DNA of 31,851 bases from an uncultured Rivibacter sp. (GCA_946481025.1 CAMLNA010000040.1:1-31851), one strand, 5' to 3'. Numbered from the stretch's first letter, positions 10,102 to 19,949 are shown. Notes: generated by a model not told the origin, from the sequence alone. Made by a program: numbers and translations.

Positions 10102-10548
10102 TCACGACACCTTGCGCATGGTGCACATCAGCTCGGCCTCGGCGGCGACCTCTTCACCGACCAAGGCGCGGCCGCCGAACTTGAAGATGCCGGCTTTCAT
10201 GCGGTCGAGCGTCACGTCGAGGATGAGCTGGTCACCCGGCTCCACCGGACGCTTGAAGCGCGCGTTGTCGATCCCTGCGAAGTAATACACCGAGTTGTCG
10301 TCGAGTTCCATGTCGAGCGATGCGAACGACAGCAAGGCCGCGGCCTGCGCCATGGCCTCGAGCATCAGCACGCCGGGCATGACCGGGCGCTTCGGGAAAT
10401 GGCCCACGAAAAACGGCTCGTTCATCGTGACGTTCTTCAGGGCCCGCAGGCGCTTGCCCTTCTCGATCTCGATCACCCGGTCCACCAGCAAGAACGGGTA
10501 GCGATGAGGAAGCTTCTTGAGGATCTGGTGGATGTCCATCGAGTTCAT
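10102..10548 (-). CDS. fabZ: 3-hydroxyacyl-ACP dehydratase FabZ
   Basis: Dehydrates 3-hydroxyacyl-ACP in fatty acid elongation and so competes with LpxA and LpxD for the same substrates. The 148-residue hot-dog-fold protein has [13 protein letters not shown] near the start. The catalytic helix region is [20 protein letters not shown] (49-68) with H50 and E64. The C-terminus carries [21 protein letters not shown]. The ATG at 10548 overlaps the lpxD stop (ATGA); a second ATG three codons later is also possible. Its place between lpxD and lpxA suits balancing phospholipid and lipid A synthesis. Confidence 0.97.
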   Translation of the reverse strand: MNSMDIHQILKKLPHRYPFLLVDRVIEIEKGKRLRALKNVTMNEPFFVGHFPKRPVMPGVLMLEAMAQAAALLSFASLDMELDDNSVYYFAGIDNARFKRPVEPGDQLILDVTLDRMKAGIFKFGGRALVGEEVAAEAELMCTMRKVS

Positions 10549-11573
10549 GACTGTTTCTTCTCGAGCGCTCGCAGGCGCTCACGCATGGTGTGCAACTGAC
10601 GCAGCGTCGCTGCGTTCTTTTCCCAGGTCTTATTGTCGTCGAAGGGAAAGGCGCCGCTGTACACGCCCGGCTGGTGGATCGAGCGCGTGATCAGGGTACA
10701 GGCCGACACGTGCACGCCGTCGGCCAGCTCGATGTGCCCGACGATGCTCGAGGCGCCGCCGATCGTGCAGCGCGACCCGATGCGGGTGCTGCCCGCCACG
10801 GCCACGCAGCCCGCCATGGCGGTGTGAGCGCCGATGCGCACGTTGTGGCCGATCTGTATGAGGTTGTCGAGCTTCACGCCGTCTTCGATGACGGTGTCGT
10901 CGAGGGCGCCCCGATCGATGCAGGTGTTGGCGCCGATCTCGACGTCGTCGCCGATGCGCACCGCACCCAGTTGCTCGATCTTTTCCCACCCCTCGCGGCT
11001 GGGTGCGAAGCCAAAGCCGTCGGCTCCGATGACCGCGCCGCCGTGCAGGATGCCGCGCGCACCCAGCGAGCAGTCGGCCCCGAAGGTGACGTTGGCGGCC
11101 AGGCGCGAACCTGCGCCGATCCGGGCCCGCGCGCCTACCACGGTGTGCGGGCCGATGACCGCGCCGTCACCGATCACCGCGCCGGCCTCGACGACCGCCA
11201 GCGGGCCGATCGAGACGCCCACGCCCAGCACGGCTGTGGCGTCGACGACTGCGCTCGGATGCACGCCGGCCGGCGCCGCCGGCCGGGTGCGGCGGGCCCA
11301 CCATTGCGTGGCGCGGGCGAAATAGAGGTAGGGGTCGTCGGCGACGATGGCTGCCCCGCGCTGCAGGGCTTCGTCGCGCACGGCCGGCGCGACGATCACG
11401 CAGCCGGCCTGCGACGCCTGGAGCTGCGAGCGGTACCTGGGATTGGCAAGGAACGAGAGGGTCGAGGGCGTGGCGCCGTCGAGAGGCCCGATGCGGGTGA
11501 TGACGAGTTCAGCCGGCCCGAGGAGTTCACCGCCCAGGTCTGCAACGATGTCACCGAGCCGGGCTTCGAACAC
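10545..11573 (-). CDS. lpxD: UDP-3-O-(3-hydroxyacyl)glucosamine N-acyltransferase
   Basis: Third step of lipid A synthesis: N-acylation of UDP-3-O-acylglucosamine by 3-hydroxyacyl-ACP. I chose the GTG at 11573, giving 342 residues and the family-like start [18 protein letters not shown]. Upstream codons of the same frame overlap the skp end and do not look like LpxD. The N-terminal uridine-binding domain (about 1-100) includes [13 protein letters not shown] LSFLANPRY (39-47). Hexapeptide repeats follow, with GADGFGFAP (183-191) and the catalytic H243 in [12 protein letters not shown]-terminal helix ends the protein. The start has no strong Shine-Dalgarno; it lies 28 bases after the skp stop. 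Confidence 0.94.
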   Translation of the reverse strand: MFEARLGDIVADLGGELLGPAELVITRIGPLDGATPSTLSFLANPRYRSQLQASQAGCVIVAPAVRDEALQRGAAIVADDPYLYFARATQWWARRTRPAAPAGVHPSAVVDATAVLGVGVSIGPLAVVEAGAVIGDGAVIGPHTVVGARARIGAGSRLAANVTFGADCSLGARGILHGGAVIGADGFGFAPSREGWEKIEQLGAVRIGDDVEIGANTCIDRGALDDTVIEDGVKLDNLIQIGHNVRIGAHTAMAGCVAVAGSTRIGSRCTIGGASSIVGHIELADGVHVSACTLITRSIHQPGVYSGAFPFDDNKTWEKNAATLRQLHTMRERLRALEKKQS

Positions 11574-11601
11574 TGACGTCAGCCGGATCTGCCGGGGGGG
11601 C

Positions 11602-12117
11602 TTACTTCCCGCCCGACGCGTTGAGGGCCTTGATGACCTTGTCGGTGATGTCCACCCGCGGGCTGACATGCACCGCTTCTTCGATGATCAGGTCGTACTT
11701 TTCCTGATCGGCGATCTGCTTGATCACCTTCTGCGCGCGCTCTACCAGACCAGCCAGTTCCTCGTTCTTGCGCTGGTTGGCGTCTTCCTGGAATTCGCGG
11801 CGCTTGCGCTGGAATTCGCGGTCCTGCTCGACGAGGTCGCGCTGGCGGCGCGAACGTTCGCTTTCGGCCAGCGTGGGCGCTTCTTTCTCGAGCTTGTCGG
11901 CGGCGGCCTTGATGCGGGTCTGCATGTCCAGCAGTTCCTTCTCGCGCTTGCCGAACTCGGCCTCGAGCTTGGCCTGCGCGGCCTTGGCCGGCACCGCGTC
12001 GCGAAGCACACGCTCGCGGCTCACGAAACCGATCTTCAGTTCCTGGGCGTTCGCGGCGGGCACGAACGCGGCGAGCATTCCGGCAACCAGCACGGAGATC
12101 AACGAGAAACTTTTCAT
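11602..12117 (-). CDS. skp: periplasmic chaperone Skp/OmpH
   Basis: Periplasmic holdase that carries unfolded outer-membrane proteins towards the BamA complex. The 171-residue product has a signal peptide with a likely cut after ANA (about residue 24). The mature start [20 protein letters not shown] is typical. A long, charged coiled-coil region (about 45-125, rich in Lys, Arg, Glu and Gln) forms the tentacles, and [25 protein letters not shown] closes the body domain. The ATG at 12117 shares one base with the bamA stop (TAATG). Placement directly after bamA matches its job. Confidence 0.95.
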   Translation of the reverse strand: MKSFSLISVLVAGMLAAFVPAANAQELKIGFVSRERVLRDAVPAKAAQAKLEAEFGKREKELLDMQTRIKAAADKLEKEAPTLAESERSRRQRDLVEQDREFQRKRREFQEDANQRKNEELAGLVERAQKVIKQIADQEKYDLIIEEAVHVSPRVDITDKVIKALNASGGK

Positions 12118-14444
12118 TAGAACGCGGTCCCGATCTGGAATTGGAAACGTTGGATTTTATCGCCGGAGCAAGACTTTACCGGCTCGCCGTAGCTGAGTTT
12201 CAGCGGCCCCACCGGAGAGACCCAGCTCAGGCCCACGCCGACCGACGCACGGAGGGACTCCCAATTCATGCCTGAGCAGCGTTGGACGATGACCTGATCG
12301 CTTCCGCCCCACACGTTGCCGGCGTCCATGTAGCCGAACACGCGCAAGGTGCGGTCGTTGCCCGCTCCGGGGAAGGGAACGTAGAGCTCGCTGTTGATGT
12401 TGAGTCGCCGCGTGCCGCCGATGTAGGCGCCCGTGGTATCCACCGGGCCGAGGGAGCCCTGGTCGAAGCCCCGCACCGTTCCCAGGCCACCGCCATAGAA
12501 GTTCTTGAAGATCGGATACCGACGCCCGCCGAGGCCCTGGCCCCAGCCGAACTCTGCGTTGACCGCGAAGGTGAATTTCTTGGTCAACGGCCAATACTGC
12601 TGGAACTGCAGGTTGCTGCGCAGGTAGCGGGTGTCTCCACCGATACCCCATTCCAGGTTGATGCGCTGATAGCGGCCTGCATTAGGAACCAGCGCGCTGT
12701 CGCGGCTGTCGCGGGCCCAGCCCAGGGTCAGCGGCACGCTGGTGCTCGACTCGCCGAACTCGTCGCGGTAGATGCGGTAGTTCGTGGGCAAGGAACTGCC
12801 CGCCTTGATTTCGGTGCGTTCCAGGCCGATGCCGAAGAACACCGTATCGCGTTCGGTGAACGGCACGCCGAAGCGAACCGAGGCCCCCGGCGTCACCAGC
12901 TCGTACTCTTCGCCCTGGCTGTTGATGGGCTTGCTGGTGCGATAGAAGACGTCGAAGGCTCGCGAGATGCCGTCGATCGTGAAGTACGGATCCACCGTGC
13001 TGACGACCAGCGTGCGGTTGTACTTGCTGGTGTTGAGTTCGATGCCGAGGTAGTTGCCGCTGCCGAACACGTTCTCCTGCCGGATCGAACCCGACAGCGA
13101 CAGCTTCTCGGCGCTGGAGAAGCCTGCACCCAGCTGCAGGTTGCCGGTGGGCTTTTCCTCGACGACGATGGTCAGGTCGACCTGGTCCAGCGTGTTGGGC
13201 ACTTCCTCGGTCTCGACGTTGACCGACTTGAAATAACCCAGCCGGTCGACCCGGTCGCGCGAGAGCTTGATGCGCTGCCCGTCGTACCAGGCCGACTCGA
13301 ACTGCCGGAACTCGCGCCGCACCACCTCGTCGCGCGTACGGGTGTTGCCCGACACGTTGATGCGGCGCACGTACACGCGGCGCTGCGGATCGGCGATGAG
13401 CACCACAGAAACCCGACCGGTCTCCCGATCGATCTCCGGCCGGAAGTCCATGCGCGCGAAGGCATAGCCGAAGCTGGCAAAGCGATCGGTGAACGCGCGG
13501 TTCGTCGTGGCCACGTCTTCCGCGCGATAGGCCTCGCCCGGCTGGATGGTGACCAGCGACTTGAATTCCTCTTCCTTGCCGAAGTATTCGCCCTCGAGCT
13601 TCACGCCGGTGACCGTGTAGCGCTGGCCCTCGTTGACGTTGATCGTGATCGTGATGTCCTGCTTGTCGGGCGAGATGGCGACCTGCGTGGACTCGACGTT
13701 GAACTCCAGATAGCCGCGGTTCAGGTAGTAGGCGCGCAGGGTTTCGAGGTCGGCATTGAGCTTGGCTCGCGAATAGCGGTCGGACTTGGTGTACCAGCTG
13801 AGCCAGCCCCCCGTGTCGAGATCGAACTGCCCGAGCAGCGTGCTTTCCGAGAAAGCCTTGTTGCCCGTGATGCGGATCTCCTTGATCTTGGCGATGCCGC
13901 CTTCGGTCACGGTGAAGGTGACGTTGACGCGGTTGCGTTCCTGCGGGGTGATGGTCGTCACGACCTCCACGCCGTAGAGGCTGCGCGTCAGGTATTCGCG
14001 CTTGATCTCCTGCTCGGCGCGGTCGGCCATGGCCTTGTCGAAGGGCTTGCCTTCTCCGATGCCGACGTCCTTGAGCGCCTTCAGCAGCGCGTCCTTGTCG
14101 AATTCCTTCAAGCCGGCGAAGTCGACGCTGGAGATGATGGGACGCTCTTCGAGCACGACCACCACCACCTCACCGTCGACCTCCAGCCGCACGTCCTTGA
14201 AGAGCCCCGTGCCGAAGAGCGCGCGCAGTGCGGCAGCGCCCTTGTCGTCGGAGTAGGTGTCGCCGACGCGAAAGGGCAACGCGGCGAACACCGCGCCGGC
14301 ATCCGTGCGCTGCAGGCCCTCGATGCGGATGTCCTTCAGCACGAACGGCTCGACAGCCCAGGCATGGCCATGCAGTGTCATGGCGAGGGCTGAAGCGATG
14401 AGGGTCGGTTGAAGGGAACGAGGCAGACGGGAGAGGAGGCGCAT
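12117..14444 (-). CDS. bamA: outer membrane protein assembly factor BamA
   Basis: Central Omp85 subunit of the BAM complex, which folds beta-barrel proteins into the outer membrane. The 775-residue protein has a signal peptide with likely cleavage after AWA (residue 30). Five POTRA domains follow to about residue 430; the first starts FVLKDIRIEGLQRTDAG. The C-terminal barrel contains the conserved loop-6 motif VRGF within GLGTVRGFDQGSLGP. The protein ends in Phe, the outer-membrane insertion signal. The ATG at 14444 lies 6 bases after the rseP stop. It forms a functional pair with skp downstream. Confidence 0.97.
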   Translation of the reverse strand: MRLLSRLPRSLQPTLIASALAMTLHGHAWAVEPFVLKDIRIEGLQRTDAGAVFAALPFRVGDTYSDDKGAAALRALFGTGLFKDVRLEVDGEVVVVVLEERPIISSVDFAGLKEFDKDALLKALKDVGIGEGKPFDKAMADRAEQEIKREYLTRSLYGVEVVTTITPQERNRVNVTFTVTEGGIAKIKEIRITGNKAFSESTLLGQFDLDTGGWLSWYTKSDRYSRAKLNADLETLRAYYLNRGYLEFNVESTQVAISPDKQDITITINVNEGQRYTVTGVKLEGEYFGKEEEFKSLVTIQPGEAYRAEDVATTNRAFTDRFASFGYAFARMDFRPEIDRETGRVSVVLIADPQRRVYVRRINVSGNTRTRDEVVRREFRQFESAWYDGQRIKLSRDRVDRLGYFKSVNVETEEVPNTLDQVDLTIVVEEKPTGNLQLGAGFSSAEKLSLSGSIRQENVFGSGNYLGIELNTSKYNRTLVVSTVDPYFTIDGISRAFDVFYRTSKPINSQGEEYELVTPGASVRFGVPFTERDTVFFGIGLERTEIKAGSSLPTNYRIYRDEFGESSTSVPLTLGWARDSRDSALVPNAGRYQRINLEWGIGGDTRYLRSNLQFQQYWPLTKKFTFAVNAEFGWGQGLGGRRYPIFKNFYGGGLGTVRGFDQGSLGPVDTTGAYIGGTRRLNINSELYVPFPGAGNDRTLRVFGYMDAGNVWGGSDQVIVQRCSGMNWESLRASVGVGLSWVSPVGPLKLSYGEPVKSCSGDKIQRFQFQIGTAF

Positions 14445-14450
14445 GCGTTG

Positions 14451-15812
14451 TCAGTGCAGGCCCAGCAGGCGGGCCACATCGTTGTAGAGGGCGAGTGACA
14501 TCATGAGCAGCATGATGGCGAGTCCCCCTCGTTGCAGCCGATCCAGCCACACGTCCGAGACCGGCCGGCCCGTCACTCCTTCGAAAAGATAATACATGAG
14601 GTGTCCGCCATCGAGCATCGGCAGCGGCAGCAGGTTCAGCACCCCGAGGCCCACGCTCACGATGGCAAGAAAGGCCAGGTAGTAGGCGACGCCCCTCTGG
14701 ACCGACTGGCCGGCATAGTCGGCAATGGTCAGCGGGCCGCTCAGGTTCTTGAGCGACGCTTCGCCGATGAGCATCTTGCCAAGCATCCTGAGGTTGAGCG
14801 CTGCGGTGTCCCAGGTACGCGCCGCCGCCCGCTCCAGTCCGTCGAACACGCCGCGGCGCACCAGCACCATGTCCACCGCACCGCCGAGATAGGCTTCGAC
14901 GCGGCCGACGGGTCGGTCCTTGTCCTGCACCACGGCGGGTGTCACGGTCGCCTCGATCACCTCATGGCCGCGCTGCACGCGCCAGACCATCGGCCTGGGT
15001 TCGTTGCCCTGCACCGCGCCCCGGATGATCTGCAGCAGGCGCGTCGCGTCTGCCACCGCCTCACCGTTCACCGAGAGTACGCGGTCGCCCTTCTGCAGCC
15101 CGGCCTGCCCCGCGGGACCAGCGGCCACGACGTCGCGCAGCAGGGGTTCGCTGTAGGGCTGCAAGACCCCGATGCGACGCATCAGCTGGGCGTCCACATC
15201 CTTCACGGCGAGCTTGTCGAGCTCGAGCACCGCGTTGCGCCGGCCGTGCCCTTGCGCGTCGGTCAGCTCCAGGTGAAGCCGCTCCGAATTCAGGACCGCC
15301 TGGGTGATGTACCAGCTCAACTCCGGCAACGAGGCCACGTCCGTCCATTCGCTGCCGTCGGTGGACACCGCCCGAACCCAGTCGCCCGATCGCACTCCGG
15401 CCCGCTCGGCGAGGCTGGCCGGTTCGGGCGTACCGAGCACCGCCTTGGGTTCGTTCACGCCCCACCAGGAGGCTGCAGCAAACAGGACCCAGGCCAGCAC
15501 CAGGTTGGCCGCGGGACCGGCGGCCACGACGGCGGCGCGCTGCCAAAGGGGTTTGCGATTGAAGGCCCGGTGCAACTCGTGAGGAGGCACCTCGCCTTCA
15601 CGCTCGTCGAGCATCTTCACGTAGCCGCCCAGCGGGATGGCCGACACGGCGAACTCGGTGTCGCCGCGCTGCCTGCGCCAGATGACGCGCCCGAAGCCCA
15701 CCGAGAAGCGCAACACCTTCACGCCGCAAGCCACGGCCACGCGGTAGTGCCCGTATTCGTGCACCACGATGAGCACACCGAGCGTGATCAGGAAGGCGAT
15801 GACAGTGATCAT
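14451..15812 (-). CDS. rseP: site-2 intramembrane protease RseP
   Basis: Zinc metalloprotease of the inner membrane that makes the second cut in anti-sigma-E factor RseA during envelope stress and also removes signal peptides. The 453-residue protein has the active site VVHEYGHY with H18, E19 and H22 in the first membrane segment, and the third zinc ligand D401 in NLLPLPMLDGGH. Two PDZ domains lie at about 120-215 and 220-310; the second has GLQKGDRVLSVNGE (238-251). Four membrane segments are expected. The ATG at 15812 overlaps the dxr stop (ATGA). Linkage to bamA and skp fits its stress-sensing role. Confidence 0.96.
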   Translation of the reverse strand: MITVIAFLITLGVLIVVHEYGHYRVAVACGVKVLRFSVGFGRVIWRRQRGDTEFAVSAIPLGGYVKMLDEREGEVPPHELHRAFNRKPLWQRAAVVAAGPAANLVLAWVLFAAASWWGVNEPKAVLGTPEPASLAERAGVRSGDWVRAVSTDGSEWTDVASLPELSWYITQAVLNSERLHLELTDAQGHGRRNAVLELDKLAVKDVDAQLMRRIGVLQPYSEPLLRDVVAAGPAGQAGLQKGDRVLSVNGEAVADATRLLQIIRGAVQGNEPRPMVWRVQRGHEVIEATVTPAVVQDKDRPVGRVEAYLGGAVDMVLVRRGVFDGLERAAARTWDTAALNLRMLGKMLIGEASLKNLSGPLTIADYAGQSVQRGVAYYLAFLAIVSVGLGVLNLLPLPMLDGGHLMYYLFEGVTGRPVSDVWLDRLQRGGLAIMLLMMSLALYNDVARLLGLH

Positions 15813-17005
15813 GCAGATGTGTTGTTGGCGGCCTTCGCGGCCGCCTCGCGCGCCCTGGCGTCCAGGGCCAGCAGGCCTTCGAGGCTCTCGGTGCAGCCCC
15901 GCTCGATCACCAACGCCTCGAGCGTCCGTGCGTTGACGCTATGAATCTGGTCGAAACGGATGGTTCCGGCCAGGAACGCCGCCACGGCCACCTCGTTGGC
16001 TGCATTCAGCACGGCGGTGCTGCCTGCGGGACCGGTGAGCGTGTCCCAGGCCAGGCGAAGGCCGGGATAGCGCGTGTCCTCGGCCGGCTCGAAGGTCAGC
16101 GCCGACAGGGCCGTGAAATCAAGGCAGGAGGCCCCCGACTCCACGCGTTCGGGCCAGGCCAGGCCGTAGGCAATGGGCACCCGCATGTCGGGTGTGCCCA
16201 GTTGCGCCAGCACCGAGTTGTCGCGGCACACCACCATCGAGTGGATGATGCTCTGCGGGTGGATCACGACGCGGATCTGCTCAGGCGCGAGGTCGAACAG
16301 CCAGCGGGCTTCGATGACTTCGAGCGCCTTGTTCATCATCGTGGCCGAATCGACCGAAATCTTGCGACCCATGACCCAGTTGGGGTGGGCACAGGCTTCG
16401 TCGGGCGTCACGTTGCGCAGGCTGGCGGGGTCGCGCTGACGGAACGGGCCGCCTGAGGCCGTGAGCACGATGTGGTCGATACGCTGGTGCCACGCGCTGC
16501 GGTCTTCGGGAAGGCACTGGAAGATGGCCGAATGCTCGCTGTCGATGGGCAGCAGCGTTGCGCCACCCTCCTGCACCGCTCGCATGAACAAGGCGCCGCC
16601 CACCACCAGCGCTTCCTTGTTGGCCAGGAGCAGGCGCTTGCCAGCGCGAGCGGCGGCCAGGCAGGGCTGCAGGCCGGCGGCGCCGACGATGGCAGCCATC
16701 ACGGCGTCGACCTGCGGATGCGCAGCCATGTCGGCCAAAGCCTGCGGCCCGCAGAGCACTTCGGTGGGGAGGTCCTCGCGGCGAAGCCGATCCTGCAGGG
16801 CGGCCGCCTGTGCCGCCTCCGGCAGCACGGCGAATCGCGGTCGCCACCGCACGCATTGCTCGAACAGGGCGTCCACCCGGCTGTGCGCGGTGAGTGCGAA
16901 GACCTCGTAGCGCTCCGGGTGGCGGGACATCACGTCGAGCGTGTTGGTGCCGATCGAGCCGGTCGAGCCCAACACGCACACGCGTTGGCGGCGGGGAAAC
17001 TGCAT
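15809..17005 (-). CDS. dxr: 1-deoxy-D-xylulose 5-phosphate reductoisomerase
   Basis: Second enzyme of the MEP isoprenoid pathway: NADPH-dependent conversion of DXP to MEP. The 398-residue protein has the nucleotide-binding VLGSTGSIGTNTLDV (11-25), then LLANKEALV, the active-site SEHSAIFQCLP segment and VMGRKISVDSATMMNKALE, which holds the metal and substrate residues. The ATG at 17005 is supported by GAGGTGG immediately upstream and by the family start; it lies 7 bases after the cdsA stop. The frame extends upstream into cdsA but that part is not family sequence. Its product feeds UppS, three genes upstream in the transcript. Confidence 0.96.
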   Translation of the reverse strand: MQFPRRQRVCVLGSTGSIGTNTLDVMSRHPERYEVFALTAHSRVDALFEQCVRWRPRFAVLPEAAQAAALQDRLRREDLPTEVLCGPQALADMAAHPQVDAVMAAIVGAAGLQPCLAAARAGKRLLLANKEALVVGGALFMRAVQEGGATLLPIDSEHSAIFQCLPEDRSAWHQRIDHIVLTASGGPFRQRDPASLRNVTPDEACAHPNWVMGRKISVDSATMMNKALEVIEARWLFDLAPEQIRVVIHPQSIIHSMVVCRDNSVLAQLGTPDMRVPIAYGLAWPERVESGASCLDFTALSALTFEPAEDTRYPGLRLAWDTLTGPAGSTAVLNAANEVAVAAFLAGTIRFDQIHSVNARTLEALVIERGCTESLEGLLALDARAREAAAKAANNTSA

Positions 17006-17012
17006 GTCCACC

Positions 17013-17849
17013 TCAGAGGGAAACCAGCGCCATCGCCAGCGGCAGCACCGGCAACAAGGCGTCGATACGGTCGAGCACACCACCGTGGCCGGGCAGGAGG
17101 TTGCTGCTGTCCTTGGCACCTGCACTGCGCTTGACCAGGGATTCGAACAGATCGCCCACCACGCTCATCGCCGCCAGGAACAGCACCGCAACGCCCATGC
17201 CCAGCCAGCCGACCTGCTGGCTCACGCGCGTGTACAGGCTGGCGCTGTCGACCACGTCGCGCCGGTCGAGCGCGAGCCACAACACTGCCAGCACGACGAC
17301 GCCCAGCATGCCGCTCCACACGCCTTCCCAGCTCTTGCCGGGGCTGATGGCCGGCGCCAGCTTCCGGCGCCCGAATGCGCGGCCGCCGAAGTAGGCGGCA
17401 ATGTCGGCGGCCCAGACCAGGCAGAACACCGACAACAGGAAGTTGACACCCAGCGCCTTGGCCTGCACCAGCGCCAGCCAGGCCAGCCACAGCAACAGCA
17501 CGCCCAGCACGAGGCGCAGCACCACGGGCAGCCGAGGCCAGCCGGCAACCCCCTTGCTCAGCACGAACGCCCCGCCCAGCACCCACACCAGCATCGCGGC
17601 CCACCAGGGCCACTCTGGCGCGTGCAGCGCCCAGCCCATCCACCATGCGAGCGCGCCCCCCGCGAGCACGACGGCGCCCAGGACGACGGCAGCGCCTGCG
17701 CGCAGCCCGTTCAGGCGCGCCCATTCCCAACCGCCCGCCGAAGCCGCCGCAAGGCTCAGCGCCGCGAAGGGCCACAGGGATTCGGCGAACAGTGCGGGCA
17801 GCAGCACCGCCAGCAATACAACTGCGGTGATCACGCGCTGCTTGAGCAT
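17013..17849 (-). CDS. cdsA: phosphatidate cytidylyltransferase
   Basis: Inner-membrane enzyme that makes CDP-diacylglycerol from phosphatidic acid and CTP, the branch point for phospholipid head groups. The 278-residue protein is very hydrophobic, with about seven to eight membrane segments. The C-terminal family signature is clear: SVVGDLFESLVKR, KDSSNLLPGHGG and LDRID (about 229-262), containing the metal-binding aspartates. WAADIAAYFGGRAFGRRKLAP and SPGKSWEG are also conserved. The ATG at 17849 comes 2 bases after the uppS stop. Confidence 0.96.
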   Translation of the reverse strand: MLKQRVITAVVLLAVLLPALFAESLWPFAALSLAAASAGGWEWARLNGLRAGAAVVLGAVVLAGGALAWWMGWALHAPEWPWWAAMLVWVLGGAFVLSKGVAGWPRLPVVLRLVLGVLLLWLAWLALVQAKALGVNFLLSVFCLVWAADIAAYFGGRAFGRRKLAPAISPGKSWEGVWSGMLGVVVLAVLWLALDRRDVVDSASLYTRVSQQVGWLGMGVAVLFLAAMSVVGDLFESLVKRSAGAKDSSNLLPGHGGVLDRIDALLPVLPLAMALVSL

Positions 17850-17851
17850 GT

Positions 17852-18631
17852 TCAGGATCCTGAGGTTGTCAGCGCGGCGGCTGCCGCCGGCCCGGCAGTC
17901 TGGACGCCTCCGAAGCGCCGCTCACGGCCGGCATAGGCAACGAGCGCGGCGTCCAGTTCGGCCTCGCCGAAGTCGGGCCACAGGCACTCGGTGAAGTGGA
18001 GTTCGGAGTAGGCGATCTGCCACAGAAGGAAGTTGGACACACGCAGCTCGCCGCCCGTCCGGATGAAAAGGTCGGGATCGGGTGCGTGCTTCAGCGCCAT
18101 GAACTGGGCGAGCCGGGCTTCGTCGAGCTGGTCGGGCGCCACGCCGGCCTCGATGGCCCGGCGGCAGGCCTGCAGCACGTCCCAGCGGCCGCCGTAGTTG
18201 AACGCGACCGTGAGGTGGATGCGCGTGTTGTGCGCCGTGGCGGCCTCGGCCTGGTTCAGTGCTGCGCGCACCTTGTCGGACACGGCCGAGAGGTCTCCGA
18301 CGATGCGGATGCGCACGCCTTCGGTCGTCATCTTGGCCAGGTGATTGGCCACCGTGGCAAGCGCCAGTCCCATCAGGCCGGACACCTCCTCATGGGGCCG
18401 CTTCCAGTTCTCGGAGGAGAAGGCAAAGACGGTGAGGTATTCGACGCCACGGTCGGCGCAGGCCTTGACCGTGCGAACCAGGGCATCGACACCGTGCTTG
18501 TGGCCGAACACCCGCGGCATGAAGCGCTTCTTGGCCCACCGGCCGTTGCCGTCCATCACGATGGCAATGTGACGGGGAGCGACCGCGACGGGCTCCCGCT
18601 TCACGGCGGAACGCAGCTTGAACAGTGCCAT
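17852..18631 (-). CDS. uppS: undecaprenyl diphosphate synthase
   Basis: Cis-prenyltransferase that makes the C55 lipid carrier for peptidoglycan and O-antigen precursors from FPP and IPP. The 259-residue product from the ATG at 18631 has HIAIVMDGNGRWAKKR (21-36) with catalytic D27, then FAFSSENWKRP and the C-terminal RTGGELRVSNFLLWQ and ECLWPDF motifs. A start 18 codons earlier (18685) would overlap frr and adds unrelated residues, so I reject it. The gap to frr is 22 bases and the Shine-Dalgarno is weak. Confidence 0.95.
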   Translation of the reverse strand: MALFKLRSAVKREPVAVAPRHIAIVMDGNGRWAKKRFMPRVFGHKHGVDALVRTVKACADRGVEYLTVFAFSSENWKRPHEEVSGLMGLALATVANHLAKMTTEGVRIRIVGDLSAVSDKVRAALNQAEAATAHNTRIHLTVAFNYGGRWDVLQACRRAIEAGVAPDQLDEARLAQFMALKHAPDPDLFIRTGGELRVSNFLLWQIAYSELHFTECLWPDFGEAELDAALVAYAGRERRFGGVQTAGPAAAAALTTSGS

Positions 18632-18653
18632 GTTGCCGACGGAATCAGGCCGG

Positions 18654-19214
18654 TCAGACGGCCATGATCTCCGCTTCCTTGCCATGGATCAGCTTGTCGA
18701 TCTCGGCAATCGTGCGGTCGGTGAGCTTCTGCACCTCGTCCTGCGAGCGGCGCTCTTCGTCTTCGGTGATGGCCTTGTCCTTGAGCAGCTTCTTGGCATG
18801 CTCGTTGGCGTCGCGCCGCAGGTTGCGCACCGCGACCTTGGCCTCCTCGCCGGCGTGCCGGACCACCTTGGTGAGCTCCTTGCGGCGCTCCTCTGTCAAC
18901 GCCGGCATGGGCACGCGCAGCAGGTCACCCTGCGCCGCGGGGTTCAGGCCCAGGTCGGACTCGCGGATCGCCTTCTCGATCTTCGGGCCCATGCCCTTTT
19001 CCCAGGGCTGCACGCTGATCGTCCGGGCGTCGAGCAGGCTCACGTTGGCCACCTGGCTCAGCGGCACCATCGAGCCGTAGTACTCGACATGCACCTGGTC
19101 GAGCAGGCCGGCATGCGCGCGGCCGGTGCGGATCTTGGTGAGTTCGTTCTTGAACGCCTCGATCGACCGAGCCATCTTCTGCTCGGCGGTTTTCTTGATT
19201 TCTGCAATCGTCAT
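18654..19214 (-). CDS. frr: ribosome recycling factor
   Basis: Splits post-termination ribosomes together with EF-G. The 186-residue product has the exact usual length. It contains [21 protein letters not shown] (about 14-34), the invariant start of domain I, then [16 protein letters not shown] and the ending [21 protein letters not shown]. The ATG at 19214 has GAGGAG 7 bases upstream; this ribosome binding site falls at the end of the first copy of a short tandem duplication (19223-19248). Confidence 0.97.
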   Translation of the reverse strand: MTIAEIKKTAEQKMARSIEAFKNELTKIRTGRAHAGLLDQVHVEYYGSMVPLSQVANVSLLDARTISVQPWEKGMGPKIEKAIRESDLGLNPAAQGDLLRVPMPALTEERRKELTKVVRHAGEEAKVAVRNLRRDANEHAKKLLKDKAITEDEERRSQDEVQKLTDRTIAEIDKLIHGKEAEIMAV

Positions 19215-19222
19215 CGTCTGCT

Positions 19223-19248
19223 CCTCAAACGTGGCGCCTCAAACGTGG
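19223..19248 (-). repeat. 12-bp direct repeat spanning the pyrH stop and frr ribosome binding site
   Basis: Two identical copies of CCACGTTTGAGG (minus strand; 19237-19248 and 19223-19234) are separated by CG, giving a 14-bp period. The pyrH-proximal copy holds the last sense codons and TGA stop of pyrH. The second copy supplies the GAGG that with the next bases makes the GAGGAG of frr. This looks like a small tandem duplication that extended the junction. Confidence 0.85.
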
Positions 19249-19949
19249 ACCAGCGTGCCCTCGTCCTCGCCCATCACCACGCGCTTCAGTGCCCCGGGCT
19301 TGAAGATGCTGAACACCTTGATCGGCAGCTTCTGGTCGCGGCACAGCGCGAAGGCCGTGGCGTCGAGCACCTGCAGGTTCTTGACGATGGCCTCGTCGAA
19401 ACTGATCTGGCTGTAGCGCGTGGCGCTCGGGTCCTTCTTGGGGTCGGCCGTGTAGACGCCGTCGACCTTGGTGGCCTTGAGCACCACCTCGGCGCCGATC
19501 TCGGCGCCGCGCAGCGCGGCCGCCGTGTCCGTCGTGAAGAAGGGGTTGCCGGTGCCGGCGGCGAACACGACGACCTTGCCCTCTTCCAGATACTGCAGCG
19601 CCTTCGGGCGCACATAGGGCTCGACCACCTGCTCGATGCTGATCGCCGACATCACGCGCGCCGTCATGCCTTCCTGGCGCATGGTGTCGGCCAGCGCCAG
19701 CGAATTCATCACGGTGGCGAGCATGCCCATGTAGTCGGCGGTGGCGCGGTCCATGCCGACCGAGCCGCCCGCCACGCCGCGAAAGATGTTGCCCCCGCCG
19801 ATCACCACCGCCACCTCGCAGCCGAGCCTGGTCACCTCCTGCACCTCGCGCACCATGCGAACGATGGTGGCACGGTTGATGCCGTAGGCGTCATCGCCCA
19901 TCAGCGCCTCACCGGAGAGTTTGAGCAGGATGCGCTTGTACGCCGGCAT
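19239..19949 (-). CDS. pyrH: UMP kinase
   Basis: Hexameric bacterial UMP kinase that makes UDP from UMP, usually GTP-activated and UTP-inhibited; it feeds pyrimidine and nucleotide-sugar pools. The 236-residue protein has [13 protein letters not shown] (5-17), the [13 protein letters not shown] motif, and [17 protein letters not shown] (about 131-147), which holds phosphate- and UMP-binding residues. The ATG at 19949 has AGGGAG 6-7 bases upstream. It sits between tsf and frr as in most proteobacteria. A weak -10-like TACACT (19978-19983) occurs upstream but no matching -35 is seen. Confidence 0.97.
   Translation of the reverse strand: MPAYKRILLKLSGEALMGDDAYGINRATIVRMVREVQEVTRLGCEVAVVIGGGNIFRGVAGGSVGMDRATADYMGMLATVMNSLALADTMRQEGMTARVMSAISIEQVVEPYVRPKALQYLEEGKVVVFAAGTGNPFFTTDTAAALRGAEIGAEVVLKATKVDGVYTADPKKDPSATRYSQISFDEAIVKNLQVLDATAFALCRDQKLPIKVFSIFKPGALKRVVMGEDEGTLVHV

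Noticed and set aside
10094..10126. ATG start for lpxA at 10126
   Set aside because: It would overlap fabZ and add 11 non-family residues; the GTG at 10093 gives the exact family length and start.
12282..14393. Open frame of about 700 codons antisense to bamA
   Set aside because: Shadow of the BamA reading frame; composition is not protein-like and no start signal is present.
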